From NCBI GenBank assembly GCA_028718125.1, contig JAQUMN010000001.1, positions 1-64,000 on the forward strand: 64,000 nucleotides of DNA. Direction: 5' to 3'. The position numbers were made by a program, and so were the translations under genes. The notes beneath the pieces are model-generated. The model saw only the letters and a list, made by a program, of their open reading frames with translations, searched no databases and was not told the origin of the DNA. How positions within the stretch are numbered: the first letter of the stretch is position 1; the number at the start of each line of letters is the position of its first letter. This DNA is from Kiritimatiellia bacterium. GTDB lineage: Bacteria; Verrucomicrobiota; Kiritimatiellia; JAAZAB01. Shown here in pieces: positions 9,883 to 18,611 of the stretch.

Positions 9883-11007
9883 ATGGGCAAGCAATTAACA
9901 GGCGCGATTTTGGCTCTGGGGTCACCCCAGGAAAAGCCCGATATTCGCTATCAGGCCGGTTTTTCCGTGCCGGATCCCGTGGTGTATGTTCAGCAGGCTG
10001 GAAAAAAATATCTGGTCGTGTCCCTGCTCGACCGCGAGCTGGCGCGGCGCGTTGCGCCGGGCATCCAGATTTATTCGCCGGATGCCCTGAGTATTCCACG
10101 CGCTTTACGCGGGACTTTGAGCGGATGGATCGTGGGCCTGCTGCGGGAACTTGATCTTCGCGCCGTCACCGTTGCCGCGGATTTTCCCGTGCGCGCGGCC
10201 GATCAACTCCGGCGCGCCGGTGTACGCCTGCTTGTGGCGGATGGGCCGCTGATGCCCGAGCGGGCGATCAAGACGTGCGTTGAAGTTGACCGGATCGCAG
10301 CCTGTCAGCATGCCGCGGTTCAGGCGATGCGCGAGGCCATCCGCATGATTGCCCGCGCCCGCGCGGATAAAAAAAACCGCTTGCGCATCCGGGGCCGGTT
10401 ACTAACTTCCGAACATGTGCGGCGTGCCATTTGCCGCGTGTTGTTGGATCACAATTGCGCCGGCGAGGGAACTATCGTGGCTTGCGGCGAACAGGCGGCA
10501 ACCCCGCACGGTGTGGGCCATGGTCCTTTGTGCGCGCACCAGAGCATTGTGATCGATATTTTTCCCCGGCATCTCGAACACGGGTATTGGGGGGATCTCA
10601 CGCGCACGGTTGTGAAAGGGAATCCGTCGCCGACGTTGAAAAAAATGTATTTCGCCGTGAAAGCGGCCCAGGCCGCCGCCCTGGCCGAGATCCGCGCCGG
10701 CGTAAGCACCCGGAGCGTGCACCGCTTGACGACCGCCGTGCTGGAGCGCCATGGATTCAAGACCGGCCTCCTGGACGGCAAAGCCCAGGGGTTCATTCAT
10801 TCAACCGGGCATGGGATTGGGCTCGAGGTGCATGAAGCGCCATCGCTCAGCCTGCGGCCGGGGCGTTTACGGGCGGGGCATGTGGTCACGGTAGAGCCGG
10901 GGCTGTATTATTTCCAGCACGGGGGAGTGCGGATCGAAGACACCGTGCTGGTCACACGCAGCGGTTACCGGGAACTGTCGGCCTGCGCGGATGTATTCCA
11001 GGTTTGA
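9883..11007 (+). CDS. M24-family metallopeptidase, Xaa-Pro aminopeptidase-like
   Basis: The protein has 374 residues: an N-terminal creatinase-like domain (about 1-145) and a pita-bread M24 catalytic domain. The dinuclear metal ligands are visible: D in 'IVIDIFPR', D in 'GDLTRTVVKG', H in 'HSTGHGIGLEVHE', E in 'VTVEPGLYY' and E in 'GGVRIEDTVLV'. It should be a cytoplasmic aminopeptidase acting on peptides with proline at position 2. AGGGTG lies upstream of the ATG. It is divergent from dnaA and convergent with the next gene, so it appears to be monocistronic. Confidence 0.92.
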   Translation: MGKQLTGAILALGSPQEKPDIRYQAGFSVPDPVVYVQQAGKKYLVVSLLDRELARRVAPGIQIYSPDALSIPRALRGTLSGWIVGLLRELDLRAVTVAADFPVRAADQLRRAGVRLLVADGPLMPERAIKTCVEVDRIAACQHAAVQAMREAIRMIARARADKKNRLRIRGRLLTSEHVRRAICRVLLDHNCAGEGTIVACGEQAATPHGVGHGPLCAHQSIVIDIFPRHLEHGYWGDLTRTVVKGNPSPTLKKMYFAVKAAQAAALAEIRAGVSTRSVHRLTTAVLERHGFKTGLLDGKAQGFIHSTGHGIGLEVHEAPSLSLRPGRLRAGHVVTVEPGLYYFQHGGVRIEDTVLVTRSGYRELSACADVFQV

Positions 11008-11013
11008 AAACCT

Positions 11014-11745
11014 TCACCGGTCATCGGCGCCCGCATCCTCGTCGACATTTTGAACATGGATATCCAAGGTGCAATATCCGGAACATTCCGTATCCAGACG
11101 GGAACCGATGGTGACGGACAGCGGCCCGGAAAAAATCGGACCATCCACAACGATGGTATGATACTCGCCGTTTTCACCGCACGGATCGATCCCGATTTTC
11201 TGGAACTCGCCGATGATTTTCGCGTCAATTGTTCGACCGAGGAATTCCCGGCTTAGTTTGCTTTCGTTGATGCGGACAATCAAAGCCTTGTAACCAAGCG
11301 CGATGAACTCGCGCAACAGAGCCGGCCGGGCGTCTCCCCACAGCGGCAGGTAAGGGATGAGCCCGGCTTGGGCGCATACTTTTTCTTCCCATTCCCGGTG
11401 GGGCGGAAAATCAATGTCCCCGAATATCCCGCCCTGGATGCCTTTTGCGCGAATTGCATGCAGCGCATCGACAAAGGCGGCTTCGTATCCCGCCCAGGTG
11501 GCGCATCTGGTAAGCAGGGGTATGCCCAGCGCCGTCGCCTGCGCGGCGATGACATCCCTGCGCAAACCGTGTGATCTTGACCGCAGGCCGTCTTCGCAGA
11601 TGATGGTCAACAGGCAGGCCGGCTTGGCGCCCGCCATGCAGGCGCGATGCAGCGCCAGACATGAATCCTTGCCGCCGCTCCACGAGCTGAAAAACAAGGC
11701 ATTGCTGGGCGGCGTTAGATTTGGTTGGGCATTTATTTTTTTCAT
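11014..11745 (-). CDS. DUF71 / Dph6-like PP-loop ATPase, B12-linked subgroup
   Basis: The protein has 243 residues with the N-type ATP pyrophosphatase PP-loop 'SSWSGGKDSCLALHRA' at about 19-34 and the family's C-terminal block 'GENGEYHTIVVDGPIFSGPL'. Archaeal and eukaryotic members (Dph6) amidate diphthine, but bacteria lack diphthamide. A bacterial DUF71 subgroup was predicted from comparative genomics to act in cobalamin salvage. Here the gene lies downstream of btuD on the same strand, ending the btu cluster, which supports that role. The exact reaction is unknown. The 116-base gap to btuD holds two strong hairpins, so expression may be partly uncoupled. Confidence 0.85.
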   Translation of the reverse strand: MKKINAQPNLTPPSNALFFSSWSGGKDSCLALHRACMAGAKPACLLTIICEDGLRSRSHGLRRDVIAAQATALGIPLLTRCATWAGYEAAFVDALHAIRAKGIQGGIFGDIDFPPHREWEEKVCAQAGLIPYLPLWGDARPALLREFIALGYKALIVRINESKLSREFLGRTIDAKIIGEFQKIGIDPCGENGEYHTIVVDGPIFSGPLSVTIGSRLDTECSGYCTLDIHVQNVDEDAGADDR

Positions 11746-11792
11746 ATGCTTTCCCGTAAAAACAAACGGCTTTGCGTGGATGTTTTGGGAAG

Positions 11793-11833
11793 GGACAGCG
11801 TAGCGCTGTCCGGGGCGGGCAACATGCCCGCCC
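11793..11833. repeat. Two adjacent perfect hairpins (REP-like or terminator)
   Basis: GGACAGCG-TAG-CGCTGTCC (11793-11811) is followed directly by GGGCGGGC-AACAT-GCCCGCCC (11813-11833). Both are perfect 8-bp stems in the btuD/DUF71 gap. No T-run follows on either strand, so this looks like a dispersed intergenic palindrome rather than a classical terminator. Confidence 0.6.
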
Positions 11834-11861
11834 TCCCGTGGGTTACGGGCATAAGCCCGCC

Positions 11862-12671
11862 TTAATCCATCTTCTGCCTGCGATGGGCTTCCTTGGCCGC
11901 TTCGGAAACGGCCATGACATAAGGTTTGCGCGAAATAGGGTTTTTCTCAACAATCACGACCGTTTTATAGACATCCTCGATAATCCTGTAATCAAGCACT
12001 TCCTCCGGCAATCCGAATTTATGCATGACGCCCTTGTTGAAAAGCGCCAGGTGGTGGCAATACTCGCCAGCCAGGTTCAGATCGTGCAGCACCATAACCA
12101 CCGTAAGCGCGAAGTTGATGTTCAGCCTCCTTATAAGGTCGAGAATGCCCACCTGGTGGGTAATGTCAAGATAGGTGGTCGGTTCGTCCAGGAGCAGCAA
12201 ATTCGGCTCCTGGGCCAGCGCGCGCGCGATCAAAGCCAGCTGGCGTTCTCCGCCGCTGATCCGGCTCATAATTTGGTCCTTTAGCCTGAGCGCGTCGGTT
12301 GACGCCATGGCGTCGCGGGCGATCTGCAGGTCGTGCTTGGTTTCGAGGAAGCGGAAGCGGTCGTAATAGGGTGTCCGGCCCAGGAGCACAAATTCTTCCA
12401 CGGTCATAAAACCGGATTCGGCGCTTTGCGAAACAACCGCTATCTTGCGCGCCAGGTCCCGAATTTTCATTCGGCGGATGTCCTGACCCTCCAGGCGAAT
12501 GACGCCTCCGGATGGTTTCAGTGTTCGCGTTATGGCCCTTAGCAAGGTTGTTTTCCCGGAGCCGTTCGGGCCGATGATGCCGATGATTTCGCCGGCCGGC
12601 ACGCGCAAATTGATATCCCGGATGGCGAACCCGGAGTCATAACCGCAGGTCAGGTTGCTTATATCGAGCAT
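11862..12671 (-). CDS. btuD: Cobalamin/iron-siderophore ABC transporter ATP-binding protein (BtuD-like)
   Basis: The protein is a canonical ABC ATPase of 269 residues. Walker A is 'GPNGSGKTTLL', the signature is 'ISGGERQLALIARALA', and Walker B is 'NLLLLDEPTTYLD' followed by the H-loop region 'VVMVLHDLNLA'. I place the start at ATG 12671, which has GGAGGG nine bases upstream; the longer open frame reaching 12818 overlaps btuC too far to be real. The gene overlaps the 3' end of btuC by 13 bp. Being in the riboswitch-led operon, it should energise periplasm-to-cytoplasm corrinoid uptake. Confidence 0.92.
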   Translation of the reverse strand: MLDISNLTCGYDSGFAIRDINLRVPAGEIIGIIGPNGSGKTTLLRAITRTLKPSGGVIRLEGQDIRRMKIRDLARKIAVVSQSAESGFMTVEEFVLLGRTPYYDRFRFLETKHDLQIARDAMASTDALRLKDQIMSRISGGERQLALIARALAQEPNLLLLDEPTTYLDITHQVGILDLIRRLNINFALTVVMVLHDLNLAGEYCHHLALFNKGVMHKFGLPEEVLDYRIIEDVYKTVVIVEKNPISRKPYVMAVSEAAKEAHRRQKMD

Positions 12672-13681
12672 CGGATTTTGCCCTCCGGCCGGCGGCATAA
12701 AACATAAATAAAAATAATGCCACCCAGCAATCCCGTAACAACGCCGACCGGCAATTCCGTCGGGCTGATGACCGTTCGCGCCAGCGTATCGCAAGCGACC
12801 ATAAATACCCCGCCGCAAAGCCAGGCGGCGGGCAGCAAAATGCGGTGGTCGCCGCCCACGAAAAGGCGCATGAAATGTGGAACGACCAGGCCCACGAAGC
12901 CGATGATGCCGGCCACAGCAACGCTCAATCCCGTCATGATCGCCGCCAGGATAAAGAGCAGGCGTTTGGCGGTTTCGGTGTTGACGCCGAGATGAAAAGC
13001 CTCCTCCTCGCCGAGCAGCAGGGCGTTAAGCTCCAGGCAGAAGAAATAAGCAACCCCCAGCGCAACCACGGAAACAATCAGCGCGATTCTGACCAGCAGC
13101 TGGTTGGGCTGCTCCAGGGAGCCCATGGCCCAGAAGATGATGCCGTGCAAATCTTCCACCTTGGAAATCGCCATGATCAGCGTAATCAGCGCCGAGCAGA
13201 TAAAACTTATCATTATGCCGATCAGCAGCAGGTTCCGGATATTCAGGCCGCCTTTGCCGATGCTTAAAAAATAAACAGCGAAAATGGCGGCGGCTGCCCC
13301 GATCGAGCCGGCCGCCGGCAAAGACCAAACGCCGAAAATTTTGCCAAGCCTTAAAATGATTGCCAGGCATACACCCAGCGCGGCGCCGCCGGAAATTCCC
13401 ATGGTATAAGGCTCAACCAACGGATTGCGGAACAATCCCTGCAAAATGACTCCGGCCAGGCTTAGCGCGCCGCCGACCGCAATGCCGAGCAAAATACGCG
13501 GTAGGCGGACGTCCCACAGGATGGTGCGCTCGATCGTGTCTCCGCCCTGCACAAGCGCCGAAAAAAGTTTTGCGAGCGGGATGTCGGCCGCGCCGATACA
13601 CAGGGAAATAATCCCGACGCACGCCAGCAAGCCGCATAAAATCAGGAGCGCTGCCGCCCAATGTGCAGATCTGTTTTTCAA
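12659..13681 (-). CDS. btuC: Corrinoid ABC transporter permease (BtuC/FecCD family)
   Basis: The protein has 340 residues and about ten hydrophobic segments, typical of the FecCD family, with the conserved 'SLAGVILQGLFRNPLVEPYT' region near residue 75 and 'GFVGLVVPHFMR' near 265. It forms the membrane channel with BtuD. It starts at a TTG whose bases overlap the btuB stop (TTGA), with AAGG upstream, so translation is coupled to the receptor gene. FecCD permeases also move siderophores; the riboswitch and btuB context favour cobalamin. Confidence 0.92.
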   Translation of the reverse strand: MKNRSAHWAAALLILCGLLACVGIISLCIGAADIPLAKLFSALVQGGDTIERTILWDVRLPRILLGIAVGGALSLAGVILQGLFRNPLVEPYTMGISGGAALGVCLAIILRLGKIFGVWSLPAAGSIGAAAAIFAVYFLSIGKGGLNIRNLLLIGIMISFICSALITLIMAISKVEDLHGIIFWAMGSLEQPNQLLVRIALIVSVVALGVAYFFCLELNALLLGEEEAFHLGVNTETAKRLLFILAAIMTGLSVAVAGIIGFVGLVVPHFMRLFVGGDHRILLPAAWLCGGVFMVACDTLARTVISPTELPVGVVTGLLGGIIFIYVLCRRPEGKIRCSI

Positions 13682-15597
13682 AACGTTGCCTTCATGCCGC
13701 CCACCACGCTTGCGCCGGGCATGGGGTAGCCATTGAGCATTTGATATTGCTTATTCAGGATGTTGTCGCCGCGCGCAAATATTTCCACGTTCTTGAAGAT
13801 GGTCTGCGCCGCATAAGCGCCGAAGGTCATAAAGCCGCCCAATTCTTGCGTATTGGCACGGTCAGCATAAACCGAGTCGGTATACTCGGCGTTCACGTTC
13901 AATTTCAACCCCCATTTGCTCTGGTAGCCCAGGCGGCCGCCCACTTTATTCTTCGGCCGGTAGGTCAGGATGTCGCCGTCATACTCGCCGCTGGTGTCCC
14001 GCGCGTCAAGCAATGTGTAGCTCAGGGCGCCGGAAATTTCCTCGGTGAATTGCATGCTTAATTCGGTTTCCAGACCCTGTATGCAGGCGTCATTGATGTT
14101 TTGAGCCGTATATACTCCCATGCCGTCATCGAACCAGGCGATCAGTTTTTTTACGTGGCTTTGGAACAGGGAAACCTGCAGCATGCTTTTTGCCCCAAGT
14201 TGCTGTTGGATCCCGGCATCGTAACTGAACGACTCCTCCGGTTTCAAATCCGGGTTCCCCGCGGAATAGTCGTCCCGCCAATAGAGTTCATCGATCGTCG
14301 GCGCCCTGAATCCGCGGCCGATGGAAGCTTTCAGTCCGGTGCTTGCAGTAATCTTATAGAGGCCGCTGATTTTCGGGCTGAGTTCGGCCCCCCATTTTGA
14401 CTGGACGTCGCAACGCAAGCCGGGGGTTACGACCAGCGCCTTTAGCAGCGATATCTCGTCCTGCAGGAAACCTGCGCCGGTGAAGAGATCGCGGTTGCCG
14501 CCGATCAGCGATAATCCATCGGCATCCTTGATGTTCACATAATCGTTTTCCAGGTAAATTCCTCCCAGGAGCAATTGCCTCTCGCCTAAAGGCAAGGTCT
14601 GCTGGACATCTAATCCTGCTTTCTGGTTGCGGCTGATGTCAGTGGTCAAAATGTCCGGGTCCTTGTAGTCCTGCCAGTCCTGGTTCAGAAAGGCCTTGCT
14701 GGTGAGCACCGTATTGGTTGCGAATTCATACTTATGCGTGAGGTCGACCCAATAATGTTCGTCATACTGCTTGGCATTGGGCGTAGGCCAGCTTGTTGAT
14801 CCGGGGACGCCTTTATTCTGCCGCGAAAATCCTGAATTCAAGACCAGCCGCGATTCCCGGGTAATGTCATAATCCAGTTTGACGGCGATATTGTAGCCTT
14901 CGCAGGCGCTGTTTTCACGCCAGCCGTCGGAAGCATTCTGACTGGCCATGACGAGGTACCCGAAGTCGCCGATCCTGGCCCCGTTATCCAACCGGAGAAT
15001 GCGCGTGTTTTTCGTGCCATACGACGCCTCTAAATCGGTGGTAAATTTTTCCGGCGGGTCCCTGGTGACGATATTGACCACCCCGGCCATAGCGCCGGCG
15101 CCGTAAAGGACCGAGCCGGGCCCCCGGATCACCTCGATGCGCTCAATCTGATCGACGGGATACATGGAAAGATCGGCCATTCCAACGGAGGCAACATTAA
15201 CTGGTCGGCCGTCAACCATGACCAGGACCTGCTCCCTGGAAGAACCGCGCAGAGTTATTTCGCTCTCCGACCCCATGGAACCGTAACTGTTGATGCGCGC
15301 GTCGGTAACTTCTTCCAGGACCTCGCCGACATCCAGAGCGTTCAATTCCTCAATCCTTTCCCGCGAAACCACGGAAACGCTCACCCCCACGTCACGGATT
15401 GCCTGAGGAATGCGTGTTGCGGATACAACCACGGTATTGGCCTCGGTGGCCTCAGACACTGCCTGGGTGACGACCGACGCGGTGGATTGAACCGCCTCTT
15501 TCTCCGCGTCAGCCCCTTGCGCCCGACTATCGGTTGAAATCGTCAATATTGCTGCGCTGCCGATCAATGCGGCAATTATGCGTCTGTTTGTTTTCAT
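13678..15597 (-). CDS. btuB: TonB-dependent outer-membrane cobalamin receptor (BtuB-like)
   Basis: The protein has 639 residues with a signal peptide (MKTNRRIIAALIGSAAILTI...). A TonB-box-like 'NTVVVSATRIPQ' is followed by a plug domain at about 60-170 ('ITLRGSSREQVLVMVDGRPV', 'RIEVIRGPGSVLYG') and a 22-strand-type barrel ending in aromatic F ('GGMKATF'). Length fits BtuB better than the larger siderophore receptors. It lies 21 bases after the Rossmann-protein gene and overlaps btuC, inside the cobalamin-riboswitch operon. Confidence 0.92.
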   Translation of the reverse strand: MKTNRRIIAALIGSAAILTISTDSRAQGADAEKEAVQSTASVVTQAVSEATEANTVVVSATRIPQAIRDVGVSVSVVSRERIEELNALDVGEVLEEVTDARINSYGSMGSESEITLRGSSREQVLVMVDGRPVNVASVGMADLSMYPVDQIERIEVIRGPGSVLYGAGAMAGVVNIVTRDPPEKFTTDLEASYGTKNTRILRLDNGARIGDFGYLVMASQNASDGWRENSACEGYNIAVKLDYDITRESRLVLNSGFSRQNKGVPGSTSWPTPNAKQYDEHYWVDLTHKYEFATNTVLTSKAFLNQDWQDYKDPDILTTDISRNQKAGLDVQQTLPLGERQLLLGGIYLENDYVNIKDADGLSLIGGNRDLFTGAGFLQDEISLLKALVVTPGLRCDVQSKWGAELSPKISGLYKITASTGLKASIGRGFRAPTIDELYWRDDYSAGNPDLKPEESFSYDAGIQQQLGAKSMLQVSLFQSHVKKLIAWFDDGMGVYTAQNINDACIQGLETELSMQFTEEISGALSYTLLDARDTSGEYDGDILTYRPKNKVGGRLGYQSKWGLKLNVNAEYTDSVYADRANTQELGGFMTFGAYAAQTIFKNVEIFARGDNILNKQYQMLNGYPMPGASVVGGMKATF

Positions 15598-15618
15598 GTT
15601 CAGAATCTTCTTTCCATG

Positions 15619-16285
15619 TTATTTTTTAAACAAATTCAGTACTCCATGGCACAGGCAGGCTGTTCCTACGGCCAGCGTTTTAGGTTTTTTAACCTCAACC
15701 GTCTTCATAAATGCCAGAAATTCCGGGCCCTTTATTGCGCCGACGCCGGGGGCCATTTGTGCGGATGCGAAAATTTTTGCGCAGTCGAACAAGTCAAATA
15801 CGGCGTATTCCAGCAATTTATACAAGGGCGCCGGCCGCGGCTCGCGCGTTAAGGTGCACTCGTTTGTGAGGTGCGGGCATTCTTCGGAGCACAATTTTCC
15901 CCTGGTCATGTAGCTGAAAATCAGCCTGGCGTCCGACTCGTCACAGTCGAGGAACAGGCTTTGCGGAATCCTTTTCAGCACGTTGGGAATGACGCCGGGC
16001 AACGGCGTCAAACGGAAGTATTCCTTGATCCATTTCCCGCACGTATGGCCCGGCTGGGTGGGCACGATAAAATCGGGTTCGAGCTTTAAAGTCAAATCCC
16101 AGGCGCTCTGCGCATCCTTCAGGATAAAATCACTCCCGGCCACAAGTTCCTGCGCCTTGCAGGCGGGATCGTTATCCACAAGAATTACGCGTGTGTGTTG
16201 TTCCTTGAAATAACGGCAGGCCTTGGCTCCGAATTTGCCGCCGCCGATAACCAGCGCTGTTTTACCGAACATGGTGGCACTCATT
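15619..16285 (-). CDS. Unknown Rossmann-fold, Cys-rich protein in the btu operon
   Basis: The protein has 222 residues. It opens with a nucleotide-binding motif 'ALVIGGGKFGAKACRYF' and 'VILVDNDPACK', the pattern of a TrkA-N/NAD-type Rossmann domain. The rest holds cysteines in suggestive groups ('HTCGKW', 'DCDESDAR', 'LCSEECPHLTNEC', 'CLCHG'), which might bind metal, an Fe-S cluster or a corrinoid. I chose ATG 16285 because it overlaps the btuF stop as ATGA; an internal ATG at 16273 is the alternative. It sits between btuF and btuB in the riboswitch-controlled operon. I do not recognise a characterised family; a role in B12 uptake or processing is inference. Confidence 0.8.
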
Positions 16286-17147
16286 CTTCGTTTGTTCCTT
16301 GTATGCTTTCCTGATGGATGCGCTTTTGAAGTGCAGGCAGGCCGTATAAAATCAGGCGCGGCGAGGGAATGGTGATGACTTGGGAACCTATGTCGTCGTA
16401 GACGCGGCCGGTTTTGATGGCGGCGATCTTTTCCCATCCTTGTCTCTGCTTCAAGGCTTCTTTACCGAAATTTCTTCCCATGTAGGGAAGGATGATCACT
16501 TCGGGATCGCGGTTAATGACAAATTCCGAAGATATGCGCGGAAAGGGCTGGGAGATGTCGCCGGCAATGTTTTTCCCGCCGGCGATTTCGATCATCTCGT
16601 GGATGAACGATCCCTTGCCGCAAGTGAACAAAGGATCACAGCCGGTTTCCAGGTAGACCCGCGGGCGAGCAGGCAGCGTCTCGGTCAGGCGCCTGGCGGT
16701 TGCGATGGCGCCCCGCATGCGTTTGAGCAACGCTTCCGTACGTGCCGGTATTCCGAGAATATCCCCGATTTGTCTGGTTGTGGCGAAAATCTCTTCGATG
16801 CCCTGCGTATCGTCAAGGACTATGACGTGCAGGCCCAGGGCGGATAGTTTATCGTCGGCGGATTGTTGCCCCGCAAAACCGGTGGCTAGGACAAGATCGG
16901 GCTTGAGCGCGACGATTTTTTCGATGTTGGGCTTGGCATACACCCCGATCCGTGCCGCGTGTTTGACTTCCTCCAGATAATCGGAGGACGTTGTCACGCC
17001 CACGATCCGGTCCTTTAATCCCAGTTCGATCAGGGTTTCATCATAGCTGGGCGCAAGGCTTATAATCCGTTTGGGCGCAGTGTCCTCGGCAAGGATATGC
17101 GTGCCGATAAAAATCGAAAAACAGACGGCAATAATAATCTTGGGCAT
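16281..17147 (-). CDS. btuF: Periplasmic cobalamin-binding protein (BtuF-like)
   Basis: The protein has 288 residues with an N-terminal signal peptide (MPKIIIAVCFSIFIGTHILA) and the type III periplasmic binding fold. Markers are 'RIISLAPSYDETLIELGLKD', 'VALKPDLVLATG' and 'YLETGCDPLFTCGKGSFI'. It should hand corrinoid to BtuCD. It is the first gene of the operon. The ATG directly follows a U-run and a hairpin containing its own Shine-Dalgarno, downstream of the cobalamin riboswitch, so it is the direct regulatory target. Confidence 0.92.
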   Translation of the reverse strand: MPKIIIAVCFSIFIGTHILAEDTAPKRIISLAPSYDETLIELGLKDRIVGVTTSSDYLEEVKHAARIGVYAKPNIEKIVALKPDLVLATGFAGQQSADDKLSALGLHVIVLDDTQGIEEIFATTRQIGDILGIPARTEALLKRMRGAIATARRLTETLPARPRVYLETGCDPLFTCGKGSFIHEMIEIAGGKNIAGDISQPFPRISSEFVINRDPEVIILPYMGRNFGKEALKQRQGWEKIAAIKTGRVYDDIGSQVITIPSPRLILYGLPALQKRIHQESIQGTNEE

Positions 17148-17188
17148 AAAAAAACCTCCGATACGCTCGTAGGCGGATATCGAAGGTT
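17148..17188 (-). terminator. Riboswitch expression platform: terminator hairpin that also holds the btuF ribosome binding site
   Basis: On the minus strand AACCTTCGATA (17188-17178) pairs with TATCGGAGGTT (17163-17153), with a single G-U pair, and is followed by seven Us and then at once by the btuF ATG at 17147. The 3' arm contains GGAGG, the btuF Shine-Dalgarno. The same hairpin could therefore stop transcription and block initiation. Confidence 0.75.
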
Positions 17189-17256
17189 CCCGGCTGCATG
17201 CCCCTCATCCTCTCCACCTGCGAGAGAGTTAACCCGGCTTGGGCCGGGTTCCGATG

Positions 17257-17408
17257 AGCGTGTAAAGCAACGTCTTCTGACTTCCGGGTGCAATCCTACT
17301 CTCCCGCCTTCTTCCAGCCTGAGCTGGGATGGCTTCTGGGATTTCGTCCCCGGTTACAGCGGCGCAACCGCGTCCGATTTTCACGGACTTCCGTACGCCT
17401 TCCACGCT
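17257..17408 (-). promoter_or_regulatory. Cobalamin riboswitch controlling the btu operon
   Basis: The minus-strand RNA contains the B12-box core GCCGCTGTAA (17363-17354), the upstream 'GGAAGTCCGTG' and 'GGACGCGGTTGC' elements, and the conserved 3' 'GGAAGTCAGAAGAC' region. The closing P1 stem AGCGTG/CACGCT pairs 17408-17403 with 17262-17257. The layout matches the adenosylcobalamin class. An 8-bp GC hairpin (17250-17231) and the terminator beside btuF follow. Ligand binding should repress btuF and the five genes behind it. Confidence 0.93.
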
Positions 17409-17520
17409 TGAATAAACTGCGACTCAAAGAACAACGGATTGCATGCAAACATAACCGGCGCCGTTCGTCAAGCCGATTATCTAGCATACAGAACGCCCTC
17501 GTTATAGGGAGGGCCTTATG

Positions 17521-17590
17521 AGATTCCTCGCTTACGCTCGGAATGACCCTTTCTGTGTGTCATGTCGAGCGAAGTCGAGACATCTCTGGG
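17521..17590. repeat. Intergenic dispersed palindromic repeat
   Basis: Two short motifs lie side by side between the riboswitch and cbiB: GATTCCTCGCTTACGCTCGG (17522-17541), and a near-palindrome centred on GTCGAGCGAAGTCGAGAC (about 17564-17581). Such sequences are familiar as dispersed intergenic repeats. No gene is visible here. Confidence 0.5.
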
Positions 17591-17618
17591 GTGAGAAGGC
17601 TTTATCGAGTATAAAGAT

Positions 17619-18611
17619 TTATAAGGTTATCCTCCAGGCATGCCACACATAAACGATTCCGCCACGGAGGCCCAAGCCGAGCGCCAGAAATAACACCAGC
17701 GTGACGAACATCACGGCATTGGCCGCGAGGATGTGTTCGGCGGCAATGGGAACGTTCGGTTCGCCGCTAACGATCGGTGCGCCGATGGCGGGCGTTTCCA
17801 GCCTCTCGCCATCGTAATAGTTTGTCCCGCCCAGTTGAATGCCCAGAGCGCCGGCCATCGCGGCCTCCGGCAATCCTGCATTGGGGCTGGCGTGCTTGCA
17901 TCCGTCGCGCCACAGGATCCGCCACGATTGGACCGGCCGCCGGCCCAGGAGCGCCGCCGTGCAACCCATCAACGGGGCCGTGATGCGCGCGGGCAGGTAA
18001 TTGGCCAGATCGTCCAGCTTTGCCGAAGCCCAGCCGAACCGGATATAGCGGTTGGTTGTATAGCCGAAGGTCGAATCAAGGGTGTTGATCGCCCGATATA
18101 CCATTGCTCCCACCGGCCCGGCCAGGATCGCGAAAAATAACGGCGCTGTGACGCCATCCACCGTGCTTTCGGCCACGCATTCAACCGCCGCGCGGGCGAC
18201 CCCGGCCTCGTCAAGATGGGCCGTGTCCCGGCCGACAATCTTTGCCACGCGCCGCCGGGCCTGCTCCAGATTGCCCGCGGCCAAAGCGCGAAATACTGCG
18301 CAACTGTGCCGTACCAAGTCGTGCGCGGCGATGGTTGTGTAGATCAGGAGCACGGAGACAATGTCGTCGGCCAGGGGATGGCAAAGCCCGGCGAGACGAA
18401 TCGATCCCCACGCGCTCACCCCGGTCGTTGCCACCACGAGCAGGACCGTCACAATGCCGGCGGCTTTCTCATTGCGAATCATACGCCGCAAGGGACTCTC
18501 CAGCCGTTGAGACAGCCAGCCGATGCCCCGCACGGGATGCGGCAACCAGCGCGGATCGCCCGCCAGGAGATCCAAAACCACGGCGGCCAGCATTTGATAA
18601 GTTAAATTCAT
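17619..18611 (-). CDS. cbiB: Adenosylcobinamide-phosphate synthase (CbiB/CobD type)
   Basis: The protein has 330 residues and several membrane segments, with family signatures 'LDLLAGDPRWLPHPVRGIGW' at the N-terminus, 'ECVAESTVDGVTAPLFFAIL' and 'YRAINTLDSTFGYTTNRYI' in the middle, and 'GALGIQLGGTNYYDG' later. It attaches the aminopropanol-phosphate arm to adenosylcobyric acid in the membrane. I place the start at ATG 18611, which overlaps the cobD stop as ATGA; the upstream open extension lies inside cobD. Together with cobD it supplies the nucleotide-loop arm step of cobalamin assembly. Confidence 0.93.
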   Translation of the reverse strand: MNLTYQMLAAVVLDLLAGDPRWLPHPVRGIGWLSQRLESPLRRMIRNEKAAGIVTVLLVVATTGVSAWGSIRLAGLCHPLADDIVSVLLIYTTIAAHDLVRHSCAVFRALAAGNLEQARRRVAKIVGRDTAHLDEAGVARAAVECVAESTVDGVTAPLFFAILAGPVGAMVYRAINTLDSTFGYTTNRYIRFGWASAKLDDLANYLPARITAPLMGCTAALLGRRPVQSWRILWRDGCKHASPNAGLPEAAMAGALGIQLGGTNYYDGERLETPAIGAPIVSGEPNVPIAAEHILAANAVMFVTLVLFLALGLGLRGGIVYVWHAWRITL

